Source: Microtetraspora sp. NBRC 16547
GTDB lineage: Bacteria; Actinomycetota; Actinomycetes; Streptosporangiales; Streptosporangiaceae
DNA: 64,000 nt
Direction: 5' to 3'
Assembly: GCF_030268965.1 (NCBI RefSeq)
Contig: NZ_BSSE01000002.1
Span: forward strand, 496,001 to 560,000
The notes under the pieces were generated by a model. It saw nothing but the letters and a program-made list of their open reading frames with translations. It ran no database searches and was not told the origin of the DNA. A program made the position numbers and the translations under genes. Positions 42,740 to 52,417 of this stretch are shown one piece after another (the first letter of the stretch is position 1; every line of letters begins with the position of its first letter).

Positions 42740-43842
42740 ACTGCCGCCAGGGCAGGAACCCCGTGGATGACTTTCTCGTACCAATCCTCGATGCGCGCGG
42801 CCACCACCGGCCAGTCGGCATCCTCGGCGGCGCGGACCCCCTTTTCGATCATCCGCCGGCGCCCTTCGTCGTCATCGAGGAGAGCGCCGAGCTGGGCGAC
42901 CAGGTCGGTCGCCGACTCCGAACGGAAGATCCGATAGCAGTCCCGTGGGACCACCGGGTCGAGTGAGGCGTCCGACGAGACGAGGACGGCGGCGCCGAGC
43001 GCCATGGCTTCCAGTGCCGCGGTCGGTATCCCCTCACCGATGGCGCGCAGCCTCCGGGACGACTGCACGAAGACCTCCGCCCGGCTCACCAGTGAATAGA
43101 CCCGATCGGGGGAGAGATGTCCGGCCAGCTCGACCCCAGGACCCATGGCCGCGAGCCGCCGCAGCCGGTCTCGTTCCGGCCCGTCTCCGGCGATGACGAG
43201 GCGGACATCCGGCCGGGCCGCCCGCACCCGGTGGAAAGCCTCGATGGTCAGCTCGTGGTTCTTCACCTGCACCAGCGAGCCCACGCTGACGATCAGTCCG
43301 CGCTGGAGTCGCCCACGGTCACGGAACCCGGCGAGATGGCCGAAGTTCACCCCGCTCGGCACCACGCGGATGAGCCGATCGGGAATGCCGACGGAGAGCA
43401 GCTCCCCCTCCGGCCGCCCACCCACCACGATGAATCCGTCGACGTGGCGGAACGCCCAGGGCATGATCCAGCGCTGGTGCATCGCGAGGGCGCCATGAAC
43501 GTGAAGGACGAGTGGCATGCCGAGGCGCCGCGCGGCGGGGCCGAGCGCGAGCGCCTCCCGATGATCACCGTGCAGGTGGATGACATCGAGCCCGCGTACG
43601 CGGGGCAGGGCCGTGGCGCAGTCCATCGCGAAGGCGATCTCATCGGACTTCAGGGCGGCCGCCCGGCCAGGCCAGGTGCGGGCCAGGGGCAACGGCTCTG
43701 TGCCGGGAAGGATCTCGCCTCGCCGGTGCGCGACGACCACCTCGTGTCCGCGACGCAACTGCTCGCGGACGAGCCGTTCGATATAAAGTTCCTTGCCTCC
43801 GGGCTCCGGCGGCAGTCGATATCCGATGTGCAGAATCCTCAC
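42736..43842 (-). CDS. Family 4 glycosyltransferase
   Basis: At 368 aa this is a GT-B enzyme: HIGYRLPPEPGGKELYIERL at the N-terminal nucleotide-binding face, VSVGSLVQVKNHEL at the linker, and the C-terminal donor motif EGIPTAALEAMALGAAVLVS, an EX7E variant. It transfers a sugar from a nucleotide donor to a growing lipid-linked unit in the cytosol. It is coupled to the flippase gene by GTGA. Donor and acceptor are unknown. Confidence 0.9.
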   Translation of the reverse strand: MRILHIGYRLPPEPGGKELYIERLVREQLRRGHEVVVAHRRGEILPGTEPLPLARTWPGRAAALKSDEIAFAMDCATALPRVRGLDVIHLHGDHREALALGPAARRLGMPLVLHVHGALAMHQRWIMPWAFRHVDGFIVVGGRPEGELLSVGIPDRLIRVVPSGVNFGHLAGFRDRGRLQRGLIVSVGSLVQVKNHELTIEAFHRVRAARPDVRLVIAGDGPERDRLRRLAAMGPGVELAGHLSPDRVYSLVSRAEVFVQSSRRLRAIGEGIPTAALEAMALGAAVLVSSDASLDPVVPRDCYRIFRSESATDLVAQLGALLDDDEGRRRMIEKGVRAAEDADWPVVAARIEDWYEKVIHGVPALAAV

Positions 43843-43863
43843 GTCGGGCTCCTGGCTGGTGTT

Positions 43864-45093
43864 TCAGAGAATTGAGTGTTCAGGCGTCTGGGAAGGCTCC
43901 GGGGCGGGGCGCTGCCTGGCCCGCGTCCAGGCGAACGCGGACAGCAGGCTCACGACCATGACGATCGGCATCCGTTGCCGGAAGATGAGACCGATGTTGG
44001 ACATGCTCGTCGCGTACGCGATCGTGCAGGGCACGACGAAGAGCAGGATGATCATGAGCAAGCGGCGGTCATGACGCCACAGGTCGCGTACTCCTCTCAG
44101 CGCCCAGAAGAGGAGGTAGTACCACACCAGCGTTTCGATTTTTCCGAGCTGCAGCACCATGCTTCCGCCCGTCCAGGGGAACGGTGACAGCAGCGTGTAG
44201 AAGAGCTTCGGCAGGATCGCGCTCCACGGATTTCCGCCGTCATCGAAGACGACACCGGAACCTCCCTCCGCGTTCTCGCTGCGCACCACTTCCGACTGGC
44301 CCTGATCCAGTTGTCCCTGGATTGTCTCTATTGCCACATTCTGCGTCGCGTCGGGGAAGAGTATGAAGAGCGAAAGAAATCCGGTAAAGAGGGCGAGCGT
44401 GCACATGGGGAGAGCGCGCTTGGAGCCGACGAAGCCGAGGAGAAGCGGCAGCCCGCACATGAAAACCATGTAGGGGCGTACGTTCCACAGCGCCCACAGC
44501 AGCGGCGCGAGCAGCAGCAGCTTCCGGATATCGAATTTCTGCACGTTCGAAGCGGCCAGACCGAGGCACGCCACGACGAGGAACGCGTTGAAACCGTCCT
44601 TGAACGTGCTCGACGTGTGCAGCAGAAGCGCGGGCATGAACGCCGTGAGGACGAGGAGCCGGTAGGCGGCCCGCTCGTCGGCCCCGATCAACCTGGCGAA
44701 TCGGTACATGACGATGCACAGCGCGCAGGCGATCAATGCCACCACGGATGTGCACGCCAAGGTGGCCGGACCGCCGCACAGGTAGAAGACCAACGCGAAG
44801 ATGTTGCAGGGCACCGCGACGGAATAGAGGCCGCTGATCTGGTCCGAGGTGACGAACTGGACGCCCTCACGTTTCCAGTACGCGACGATCTCCAGCGCCC
44901 TTTTCTCGTAGGCGTAATTGTCGCCGCCGTACGGCAGCAGGCCAGTGCGTATGACCAGGGCGTGAATGAGCAATCGTGCGGCGAAGGCCAGGAGCAGCAC
45001 CCACAGGGCGCGCCGCACCACCTGCCCGTCCAAGCAGGATTGAACGAGGAAGACGAGTATTGCCGCGGTCACTGCGACGACTATGTATTCCAC
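43864..45093 (-). CDS. Polytopic membrane protein, possible polymerase or GT-C-like transferase
   Basis: The protein (409 aa) has about 10-11 hydrophobic segments and a large external loop with AIETIQGQLDQGQSEVVRSE and GGNPW. The overall plan (many helices, one big loop, a late WYYLLFWALRGV segment) resembles Wzy-type polymerases or PMT-like proteins. No diagnostic motif is present. The likely start is GTG 45093, with AGGTGA seven bases upstream; a TTG one codon earlier is possible. It heads a minus-strand run with the GT4 and flippase genes, consistent with the Wzx/Wzy pathway. Confidence 0.72.
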   Translation of the reverse strand: MEYIVVAVTAAILVFLVQSCLDGQVVRRALWVLLLAFAARLLIHALVIRTGLLPYGGDNYAYEKRALEIVAYWKREGVQFVTSDQISGLYSVAVPCNIFALVFYLCGGPATLACTSVVALIACALCIVMYRFARLIGADERAAYRLLVLTAFMPALLLHTSSTFKDGFNAFLVVACLGLAASNVQKFDIRKLLLLAPLLWALWNVRPYMVFMCGLPLLLGFVGSKRALPMCTLALFTGFLSLFILFPDATQNVAIETIQGQLDQGQSEVVRSENAEGGSGVVFDDGGNPWSAILPKLFYTLLSPFPWTGGSMVLQLGKIETLVWYYLLFWALRGVRDLWRHDRRLLMIILLFVVPCTIAYATSMSNIGLIFRQRMPIVMVVSLLSAFAWTRARQRPAPEPSQTPEHSIL

Positions 45094-45096
45094 CAA

Positions 45097-45338
45097 GAAT
45101 CACCTGAATGCCGGGGTAGCCGGGAGGTCGAGTCAATGTAACCGGGAGAAGCCCGCAGGATGTCGGATGCGTGGCCGCCCGATATGTCAAGTCCCCGTAA
45201 ACAATCGATCCGGCAACGCCGTCGCATTGAGTATCGTCGGGCAACATCTCTTGACTGCACCATTGCGAATCATTACGGAAGACGGCTCGATGGCGTGGCT
45301 CTCCGGCGCGGCTTTCGCCTGCTGGTACAACCGTCGTC
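45097..45338. promoter_or_regulatory. Divergent promoter region
   Basis: This 242-bp spacer serves the polymerase-like gene (minus) and the membrane transferase-like gene (plus). A ttgact at 45251-45256 is a plausible -35 element reading rightward, though the -10 partner is poor. The region is AT-richer than the genes. Confidence 0.35.
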
Positions 45339-46778
45339 ATGACAATCCACACGAGCGCCGTGACGGATACTCCGCAGGGCTTCGGCCAGGCTGCTTCGAC
45401 AGAATCTACGGCCGGGACGCGCCGCGCCACCACACTCGTTGTGGCGGGGATTCTTTTCGTTTTCACGGTCGTCCAGCGGCCCGCACGTAACTTCCATTTC
45501 GACGCCCAGGCGTACTGGTCGGGGGCCAAGGCCGCGTGGGCGAATCTTTTCAGCGGTTTGAGATCCCATGCCGGTTTAGGGCAATTTACTGGTGGCAGCT
45601 CGGCCGTCAACCCCGAATCGGCGACAGGGCTTGACTCGCTCCTCGAGGTGCCCCTACGCCTGCGCGGAATACTGTCGTACCTCGCCTATTCGCCGGCGGC
45701 GCTGGTGGATCGTTTCTTCCCCGGCGTGGGCCAGTCCGCGGTCCTCATCGAGAACTCGCTCATCATCGCGGTGGTCGGAGCCATGGTGCTCCCGGCCATG
45801 GCGAGGGCGCTGGGAACGCGAAGCCCCGTCGTCGTATACGGATGCGCGGCCCTGGTCTGGCTCGTGGCCGCGCGATTCGCACCGTATCCGCTGACGGACC
45901 TGCCCGCGGCCGCCGCATTCCTCTGCGCCGTCCTCTTCGCGTCGAGGCGATCGCGCTGGGGAATCGCGCTGACGGGCCTGTGCGCGGCGATCGCCTTCAA
46001 TATCCGGCCGGCCTACCTCCTCCCGGTGGCGGCGGTCACGGCGGCGGTGGTGGTCGTCCACCGGTTCCGCGCCCTCTGGCTGCTTCCCGGTGCGGCCGTT
46101 GCCCTTCTTCCACAGTTCCTTCTGAATCTCATGTGGGGGTTCTGGTGGGTTCCGATGCCGCCCGCGACATGGGCCCTGGCGCGTTTCCAGGCCGAATTCG
46201 GCTCCTACGTGGTCAGATATGACACTGTCCTGTCCGATTTGCCGCGGCAGTACTACTGCGACCCCCACATGGCGGCCGCCGCCCAGGGCGGATTCATCCG
46301 GACCTTGCTGACCAATCTTCCCTGGTCGGCCGGATTCCTCGCCGAGAAGTTCTCGGCGGCATTGGCATGGTCGCCGGCCACGCCGTACAGTGACCCGGCT
46401 GCCACGGAGAACTACAGCTCACTCCTGCCGCTTTCGGTGATAACCGTGTGCGGAGCCCTGGCCCTGATCGCCTTGGCGGTGCGCAGCCGTCGCGGGCCGC
46501 TCCGCGGCTATTCCGTGACCGTGGTCGCGGCGCTGCTGGGGGCATGCGCCACGCTCGTCACGTCGACGACCGAGACGCGGTTCGCGCTTCCCGTCATCCT
46601 GCTCGGCATCCTGGGCTGCGCTCTGCTCCTGTCGCGAGGAGGGCGGGCGATGGGCCGCGGCTGGTGGCTCGCGGCAGGGGTCGGCACCGTGCTGGTGGTG
46701 ACCTTCGCCGTGGTGGGGCTCGGACACCCGCTGCAGACCGGATCGGAAAACCCGCAAGCCTGCGCGGCCCTGCACTGA
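45339..46778 (+). CDS. Polytopic membrane protein, GT-C/GT39-like
   Basis: This 479-aa protein has about 10-11 hydrophobic segments. After the first helix comes FHFDAQAYWSGAKAAW, with an Asp in the first external loop as in GT-C mannosyl/arabinosyl transferases. LPRQYYCDPHMAAA lies in a later loop. It is likely to transfer a sugar from a polyprenyl carrier outside the membrane; the donor is unknown. It is alone on the plus strand between two minus-strand groups and ends 11 bases from the AsnB-like gene, which is convergent. No ribosome site is evident at the ATG. Confidence 0.75.
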   Translation: MTIHTSAVTDTPQGFGQAASTESTAGTRRATTLVVAGILFVFTVVQRPARNFHFDAQAYWSGAKAAWANLFSGLRSHAGLGQFTGGSSAVNPESATGLDSLLEVPLRLRGILSYLAYSPAALVDRFFPGVGQSAVLIENSLIIAVVGAMVLPAMARALGTRSPVVVYGCAALVWLVAARFAPYPLTDLPAAAAFLCAVLFASRRSRWGIALTGLCAAIAFNIRPAYLLPVAAVTAAVVVVHRFRALWLLPGAAVALLPQFLLNLMWGFWWVPMPPATWALARFQAEFGSYVVRYDTVLSDLPRQYYCDPHMAAAAQGGFIRTLLTNLPWSAGFLAEKFSAALAWSPATPYSDPAATENYSSLLPLSVITVCGALALIALAVRSRRGPLRGYSVTVVAALLGACATLVTSTTETRFALPVILLGILGCALLLSRGGRAMGRGWWLAAGVGTVLVVTFAVVGLGHPLQTGSENPQACAALH

Positions 46779-46789
46779 ACGTTTTCCGC

Positions 46790-48679
46790 TCAGCATGCGC
46801 TGCCGGCCAGGTGACCTGCCTGTGCCCGCTGCCAGAGCTCGAACTGCAGCAACGACCAGAGAATGTCACTGTGGTCCGCGCCCCCCATGTGCCGCAGCAG
46901 CAGATCGCGTACGGCCGCCGGCCTGAACAGCCCGCGGCCGCGCGCCGTTTCGTCAGTCAGGACCTGCCAGGCCAGGTCACGCAGTTCGCCGCGGAGCCAG
47001 GCGGCGAGCGGCACGCCGAATCCCTTCTTGGGACAGCGCAGCAGCTCCTCCGGCAGCCAGTCGGCGACGGCTCGCTTCAGCAGCAGCTTGGTCTGGCCGC
47101 GGTGGACCTTCAGCGCGCCGGGGAGTCCGGCGGCCCACTCCATCAGGTGGTGGTCCAGGAACGGTGACCTGCCCTCCAGCGAGTGCGCCATCGTGGTGGT
47201 GTCGACCTTCACCAGAAGGTCGCCGGGAAGGTACGACATGATGTCGGCGTCCTGAGCGCGGGCAAGATCTGTCCCGGCGCGCGAACCCAGAAAGAGATCC
47301 TCGACCAGACTGCCGCTGTCCACCCCACCCAGCAGGTCGCACAGCTCGTCGCTGTAGATCCTCGTCTTCTGCTCCTCGGTACAGCGGCGCATCAACCCCG
47401 CGTAGCGGCGTGAGGGAGGATCGGCGGCAAACCGGATGAGACGACCGAGCCGCCGGCGCAGGGTCCCGTAGTCGCTCCGCTCGACCATCGCGGCACCGAG
47501 GCGCCCGCACGCCTCCGCCAGCGGGCGCGGTAGGCGAGGCATCCCGCGAGCCATGTTCATGAGGGCGTAGCGCTGGTAACCGCCGAAGGACTCGTCGCCG
47601 CCGTCGCCGTTGAGCGCGACCGTGACATGCCGTCGGCTCAGCTCCGCGACGTAGAAGCTCGGGATCGCCGAGGAGTCGGCGAACGGTTCGTCGAACTGCC
47701 AGGCGAGACGCGGCAGCACGTCGAGCATGTCCGGTGTGACGACCAGCTCGTGGTGATCGGTGCCGTACCGCTCCGCCACCATCCGCGCCTTGTGGCGCTC
47801 GTCGTACCGGCTGTCCTCGAAACCGATGCAGAAGGTCTTGACCGGCTCGCGGCTGTGCCGCGCCATGGCGGCGACGACCACCGACGAGTCGATCCCCCCG
47901 GAGAGGAACGCTCCGACAGGGCGCTCACTTACCATGCGGATCCTCGTGGCCTCCAGGATCAGCTCGCGCAGCCGCTCCTCCTCCTCGCGCACGTCGGACA
48001 CCCGGCGCGTGGTCCAGTCCGGCGACCAGTAACGGTGCACCGTGCTCCGGCCCCGCTCCCAGATCAGCACATGCCCGGGCGGGAGCTTGTGCACTCCCCG
48101 ATAAATCGACCACGGCGCCGGAACGTACTGATAGGTGAGGTAGTGATGGAGCGCGACCGGATCTACCTCCCTGCGCATGCCGGGGTCCTGGGCGAGCGAC
48201 TTCAGCTCCGACCCGAAGCAGATCTCGTCGCCGTCAGACCGCCAGTACAGCGGTTTCTTGCCGACGCGGTCGCGCGCGAGGACGAGCCGCCGCCGGGCGC
48301 GATCCCAGATGGCGAAGGCGAACATCCCTCGCAGCCGGTGGACCATGTCGGCGCCGTACTCCTCGTAGAGGTGCACGAGACATTCGGAATCACCTGTGGA
48401 GGACAGCCGGTGCCCGCGCCGTTCCAGGTCCCGCCGCAACTCGGCGAAGTTGTAGATCTCGCCGTTGAAGACCGCGACGACCATGCCGTCCTCGCTGCGG
48501 ACCGGCTGGTCGCCGGTGGCCACATCGATGATCGCGAGCCGCCGCATACCCAGCGCCGCGTTCTCGTCGCTGTAGAAGCCCTCGCCGTCAGGTCCCCGGT
48601 GCACGATCGCATCGCACATCCGCCGCACGATCTCGGGGTCCGGTGCCGCCGTCGATGCGATCCCCGCTATCCCGCACAT
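46790..48679 (-). CDS. asnB: Asparagine synthetase B-like glutamine amidotransferase
   Basis: The 629-aa protein starts MCGIAGI, so Cys2 is the glutaminase nucleophile after Met removal. The class II amidotransferase domain has RLAIIDVATGDQP and FNGEIYNF. The synthetase domain has the pyrophosphate loop SGGIDSS and NGDGGDESFGGY. Housekeeping AsnB makes asparagine. Copies inside polysaccharide loci often amidate a sugar carboxylate or another acid instead. With a nucleotide-sugar dehydrogenase in the same locus, a uronamide is a fair guess. The ATG overlaps the stop of the GT4 gene upstream (TGATG), so they are translated together. Confidence 0.92.
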   Translation of the reverse strand: MCGIAGIASTAAPDPEIVRRMCDAIVHRGPDGEGFYSDENAALGMRRLAIIDVATGDQPVRSEDGMVVAVFNGEIYNFAELRRDLERRGHRLSSTGDSECLVHLYEEYGADMVHRLRGMFAFAIWDRARRRLVLARDRVGKKPLYWRSDGDEICFGSELKSLAQDPGMRREVDPVALHHYLTYQYVPAPWSIYRGVHKLPPGHVLIWERGRSTVHRYWSPDWTTRRVSDVREEEERLRELILEATRIRMVSERPVGAFLSGGIDSSVVVAAMARHSREPVKTFCIGFEDSRYDERHKARMVAERYGTDHHELVVTPDMLDVLPRLAWQFDEPFADSSAIPSFYVAELSRRHVTVALNGDGGDESFGGYQRYALMNMARGMPRLPRPLAEACGRLGAAMVERSDYGTLRRRLGRLIRFAADPPSRRYAGLMRRCTEEQKTRIYSDELCDLLGGVDSGSLVEDLFLGSRAGTDLARAQDADIMSYLPGDLLVKVDTTTMAHSLEGRSPFLDHHLMEWAAGLPGALKVHRGQTKLLLKRAVADWLPEELLRCPKKGFGVPLAAWLRGELRDLAWQVLTDETARGRGLFRPAAVRDLLLRHMGGADHSDILWSLLQFELWQRAQAGHLAGSAC

Positions 48680-49791
48680 CAGGCCCCCACTCCCCTGGCC
48701 AGCTCCTCGTAGAGCTCTTCGAACCATTCGGCCGTGTCGGCCATGTCCACGCTCTCCGTGCCGGACAGGGCGCCGGCCCGCAGCTCGCGATGCGTTCGCG
48801 GATCCATCGCCCGGATGATCGCCTCGGCGAGGGCGCCGGCCGAGCCCGGCTCGCTCAAGATCCCGTTCCGGCCGGAGGTGACCAGATCGGGCAGTCCCCC
48901 GACCCGGGTGGAGACGACGGGCACCCCCGCCGCGAGCGCCTCCATGACCACGACGGGCAGCCCCTCGTGGTCGGAGCTGAGAACCAGCAGGTCGGCCGCC
49001 GCGACAAGCCTTCTGGCCTCGGGAACCGACCCGAGGACGCGCACGTGCCCGTCGAGGCGCCGCTCCTTGACTTCGCGAACGGTGTCGTCCCGCAACGGTC
49101 CGTCACCCGCGAGTATGAAGACGGCGTCCGGGCGGGTCCGCACCACCTCGGAGGCGGCCCGGACGAGCATGCGGTGATTCTTCTCGGGCCGGAAGTTGGC
49201 GACGAGGGTGCACAGGAAGGCGTTCTCAGGCACGTCGAACTCGCGCCGCACGTCGGTCGCCCGTGCGGCCCACCGCCGCTGCTCCCGCACGTCGACACCG
49301 TGCACTCGGGTCAGGACATGACGGGAACCGATGACGGCGCGAGACCGCGCCACAGCCGGTGACACGGCTACGGTGCGGTCGTCCAGCCCCCGGGTGAGGC
49401 GGTCGAGATACATCGTTTTCGGCCATTGCACGCAATGAACCGTCGAAACGAGGGCGGGCCGACGCCTGGTGAGCCGGACGAACGGGCGGAGCGCGATGGC
49501 GGGGGCCGGGGAATGCACATTCAAGACGTCGGGCGCTATCCGGCGGACCGTGGCGACAAGCCTGGCGTAGGCCAGCGGCCGCGGGCACGAACTGAGATCG
49601 ATGACTGTCACTCCGGCTGAGCGCAACCGCTCGATGAGCTCTCCGGTCGATGCCCGCAGGCAGATCACCGTGTAGTCCACGGCGCGGTTCACCGTACGCC
49701 TCCGGGCCACCACAAGTCGCTCGACGAGCAGCACCTCCGCGCCTCCGATGTCGAGGGTCTTCACGACCTCGCATACCCGGAGATCGTTCAA
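48679..49791 (-). CDS. Family 4 glycosyltransferase
   Basis: It is a GT-B glycosyltransferase: VCEVVKTLDIGGAEVLLVER at the N-terminus, NFRPEKNHRMLVRA, LAGDGPLRD, then EGLPVVVMEALAAGVPVVST at the donor site. The start is uncertain. TTG 49791 with GGGTGGG upstream puts the protein start right at the usual beta strand; longer frames reach 49863. It runs into the AsnB-like gene with an overlapping stop. The donor is unknown. Confidence 0.9.
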   Translation of the reverse strand: MNDLRVCEVVKTLDIGGAEVLLVERLVVARRRTVNRAVDYTVICLRASTGELIERLRSAGVTVIDLSSCPRPLAYARLVATVRRIAPDVLNVHSPAPAIALRPFVRLTRRRPALVSTVHCVQWPKTMYLDRLTRGLDDRTVAVSPAVARSRAVIGSRHVLTRVHGVDVREQRRWAARATDVRREFDVPENAFLCTLVANFRPEKNHRMLVRAASEVVRTRPDAVFILAGDGPLRDDTVREVKERRLDGHVRVLGSVPEARRLVAAADLLVLSSDHEGLPVVVMEALAAGVPVVSTRVGGLPDLVTSGRNGILSEPGSAGALAEAIIRAMDPRTHRELRAGALSGTESVDMADTAEWFEELYEELARGVGA

Positions 49792-50231
49792 GGCGCGCCC
49801 ACCCGGTGCCACCACATCATCTTGATCACAGCCGGAACTGGACCGACAGTCCATGTAATCCACCTACCGATTCTTTGTCTGCGCCATCCGGAATCGCGGG
49901 TTCGGAGAGCCCTGGGATCACATCGCGTCGACTCGACGAGTGCGCCGGATATGTAAAGGAAAGACATCGCGACGGGCGGGCGACAAGTGAAACACGGCCC
50001 CCTTGACCGCTCCTTTTCATCGAACTCGGGCCACCCATCCACACGCAGGGCATGGCCGTTCACACCGCTGTGAGCTGCAGCTCAGTTCGATCCGCACGGA
50101 CCGCGGACGCTCGATCATGTTCGGGTACCGAATTCGGAAACTCTTCGCCGTCACGGTGAGCGCACCGTTGCGGAGATCCGCGTGCGAGTTAGCTTCTCCG
50201 GCGTGAGGCAGGCCTGTCAGCGAGGAGCACT
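49792..50231. other. Divergent intergenic region with a 14-bp palindrome
   Basis: This 440-bp spacer between two divergent GT4 genes is AT-richer than its surroundings. It contains the perfect palindrome tgagctgcagctca at 50071-50084, a candidate operator. Short frames in it show no coding character. The two polysaccharide operons (leftward to the AsnB-like gene and rightward to the kinase) probably both start here. Confidence 0.5.
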
Positions 50232-51413
50232 ATGAAGCCGGACAGCCGGATTCGTGTCATGGAAATCATTGCCCGGATGAACGTCGGCGGCCCGGCCACG
50301 CAGGTTTTGGGACTGTCGGAGGGACTGAACTCCGAGGAGTTCGACCACCGGCTCTACACCGGCTACGTCGACGACGATGAAGGCGACCATCTGCGCCTGC
50401 GCGACGCGTCCGTACGGGTACATCGGGTGCGCGGCCTCGGCAGGTCGATCAGCCCGGCGAACGACTTCCGCGCCCTCTTCCAACTGGTCAGCGCCATGCG
50501 AAGATTCCGGCCGCACATCGTGCACACCCGTACGGCCAAGGCGGGAGCGCTCGGCCGGACGGCGGCCCGCCTGTCGGGGGTCGGGGCGGCGCGGATCCAC
50601 GTGTTCCACGGCCACCTGCTGACCGGATACTTCTCCCCCGCCCGACTGCAGATCTACATAAGGACGGAGCGGGCGCTCGCCTCGATGTCGGACCGGCTGG
50701 TGACCGTCGGCGCCCAGGTCCGCGACGAACTGCTCGCCGCAGGTATCGGGCGGCCGGAGCAGTACGTCGTCATCCCGCCCGGCGTGCGGCTGGGTACGGT
50801 GCCCGGCCGGGAGGCGGCCCGCGCCGAGCTGGGACTCCCCAGCGACGCGCCGGTCGTCGCCTACGTGGGACGGCTCACCCAGATCAAGCGGCCCGACCGC
50901 TTCCTCGACGTGGCGCACGCGGTGCTCCGCCACATACCCACCTGCCGGTTCGTCGTCTGCGGTGACGGCGAGCTACGAGAGGAGCTGGAGCGCGGCATCG
51001 AGCCCGCCCGGGGCTCCTTCCACCTGCTCGGGTGGAGAAGGGACGTAGAAGCGGTCTACGCCGCCGCCGACGTGGTGCTGATGACCGCGGACAACGAGGG
51101 CACACCGCTGACGCTCGTGGAGGCGGGCATGGCCGGAACCCCCGTCGTCTCCACCCGCGTCGGCAGCATCGCCGAGATCGTGCGCGACGGCCACACAGGC
51201 CTCCTCGCCGCTCCCGACGCCGCCGAGCTCGCGCAGCACGTCGTGCGGCTGCTCTCGGACACCGACCTGTCCCGCCGGATGGGCGAGGCGGCACGGGACT
51301 GGACGACGGGCGCGTTCGGCGTCGAGCGCCTCGTCTCGGACACCGAAGCCCTGTACCGATCACTTCGCGACGTCTCCCGGCACCGTCTTACTCCTGAGAG
51401 AAGCAACACGTGA
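50232..51413 (+). CDS. Family 4 glycosyltransferase, first gene of the wecA/kinase operon
   Basis: The 393-aa GT-B enzyme has RVMEIIARMNVGGPATQVL at the N-terminus, VHTRTAKAGALGR and HVFHGHLLTGYF in the acceptor domain, AYVGRLTQIKRPDRFL at the hinge, and EGTPLTLVEAGMAGTPVVST at the donor site. The pattern resembles EpsF/WcaL-type capsule transferases. The ATG has GAGGAG seven bases upstream. The stop overlaps the next start (GTGA). Being first in the operon that carries the initiator transferase suggests it adds the second sugar. Confidence 0.92.
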   Translation: MKPDSRIRVMEIIARMNVGGPATQVLGLSEGLNSEEFDHRLYTGYVDDDEGDHLRLRDASVRVHRVRGLGRSISPANDFRALFQLVSAMRRFRPHIVHTRTAKAGALGRTAARLSGVGAARIHVFHGHLLTGYFSPARLQIYIRTERALASMSDRLVTVGAQVRDELLAAGIGRPEQYVVIPPGVRLGTVPGREAARAELGLPSDAPVVAYVGRLTQIKRPDRFLDVAHAVLRHIPTCRFVVCGDGELREELERGIEPARGSFHLLGWRRDVEAVYAAADVVLMTADNEGTPLTLVEAGMAGTPVVSTRVGSIAEIVRDGHTGLLAAPDAAELAQHVVRLLSDTDLSRRMGEAARDWTTGAFGVERLVSDTEALYRSLRDVSRHRLTPERSNT

Positions 51414-52351
51414 GGATTCTTGTGACCGGCGGCGCCGGTTTCATCGGCGCGAACCTCTGCCGCGCGCTCATCACCCGGCCCGAGATCGAGAGCGTCACAG
51501 TGCTCGACGACCTCAGCACCGGAGATAGGCGCAACATCGAGGACGTCGGCGTGGAACTGGTGACCGGGAGCATCCTCGACCGGGAGCTGCTCGCGGACCT
51601 CGTTCCTCGGGCGACCACGGTCGTGCACCTCGCCGCGCGGCCCTCGGTGCCGAGGTCGCTGACGGACCCGCTCGCGTCGCACACGGTCAACGCCACAGGC
51701 ACACTCCACGTCCTGGAGGCGTGCCGGGCGACCCGGCCGCACGTGGTCCTGGCGTCCTCGTCCTCCGTCTACGGCAACTGTGCCGAGCCGTACAAGCATG
51801 AGGACCTGCCCACGCGCCCGCTCAGCCCGTACGCCGCGAGCAAGCTCGCCGCCGAGGCGTACGCCCTGGCGTTCGCGGAGAGCTTCGGCCTGCGGGTGCT
51901 GCCCTTCCGCTTCTTCAACGTGTACGGCCCCATGCAGCCGGCCGGCCACGCGTACGCGGCGGTCATCCCGGCGTTCGTGTCCGCCGCGCTCGCCGGCGAG
52001 CCCGTGCCGATCCACGGCGACGGCACCCAGGCGCGTGACTTCACCTACGTCGGATCGGTGGCGGAGGTGCTCACTGACGCGGTGGTGCGCCGGGTGGGGA
52101 GCAGCACCCCGGTCAACCTCGCGTACGGGACGCGGGTCTCGCTGCTGTCCCTGAAGGACACGCTCTCCGCGGTGCTCGGTCGCCCGGTCGAGGCGACGTT
52201 CCTGCCCGCGCGTGCGAGCGACATCCGGGCGTCACAGGCGTCTCCCCGGCTGCTTCTCGACCTGTTCCCGGGCGTCCGGCCCATGCCGCTGGACGAGGGG
52301 CTCCGCCTGACCGTGGAGTGGTTCGAGAAGACGTCCGGCGGACCCGCCTGA
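51410..52351 (+). CDS. NAD-dependent sugar epimerase/dehydratase (GalE-like)
   Basis: The 313-aa extended SDR has VTGGAGFIGANLCRAL, LDDLSTGDRRNI, the catalytic Ser-Ser in LASSSSVYG, the YAASK Tyr/Lys, and RFFNVYGP. These are marks of UDP-glucose 4-epimerase-type enzymes (GalE, WbpP, Gne). It may supply UDP-Gal, UDP-GalNAc or the 4-epimer of a uronic acid. It is translationally coupled to the GT4 gene before it and followed by another epimerase. Confidence 0.88.
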   Translation: MRILVTGGAGFIGANLCRALITRPEIESVTVLDDLSTGDRRNIEDVGVELVTGSILDRELLADLVPRATTVVHLAARPSVPRSLTDPLASHTVNATGTLHVLEACRATRPHVVLASSSSVYGNCAEPYKHEDLPTRPLSPYAASKLAAEAYALAFAESFGLRVLPFRFFNVYGPMQPAGHAYAAVIPAFVSAALAGEPVPIHGDGTQARDFTYVGSVAEVLTDAVVRRVGSSTPVNLAYGTRVSLLSLKDTLSAVLGRPVEATFLPARASDIRASQASPRLLLDLFPGVRPMPLDEGLRLTVEWFEKTSGGPA

Positions 52352-52417
52352 TCCCCGCGTGCTCCCGATCCCCCCGTTCTCAATCGCCCTCTCAACACAT
52401 ATGTCCAGGAGAATTCG

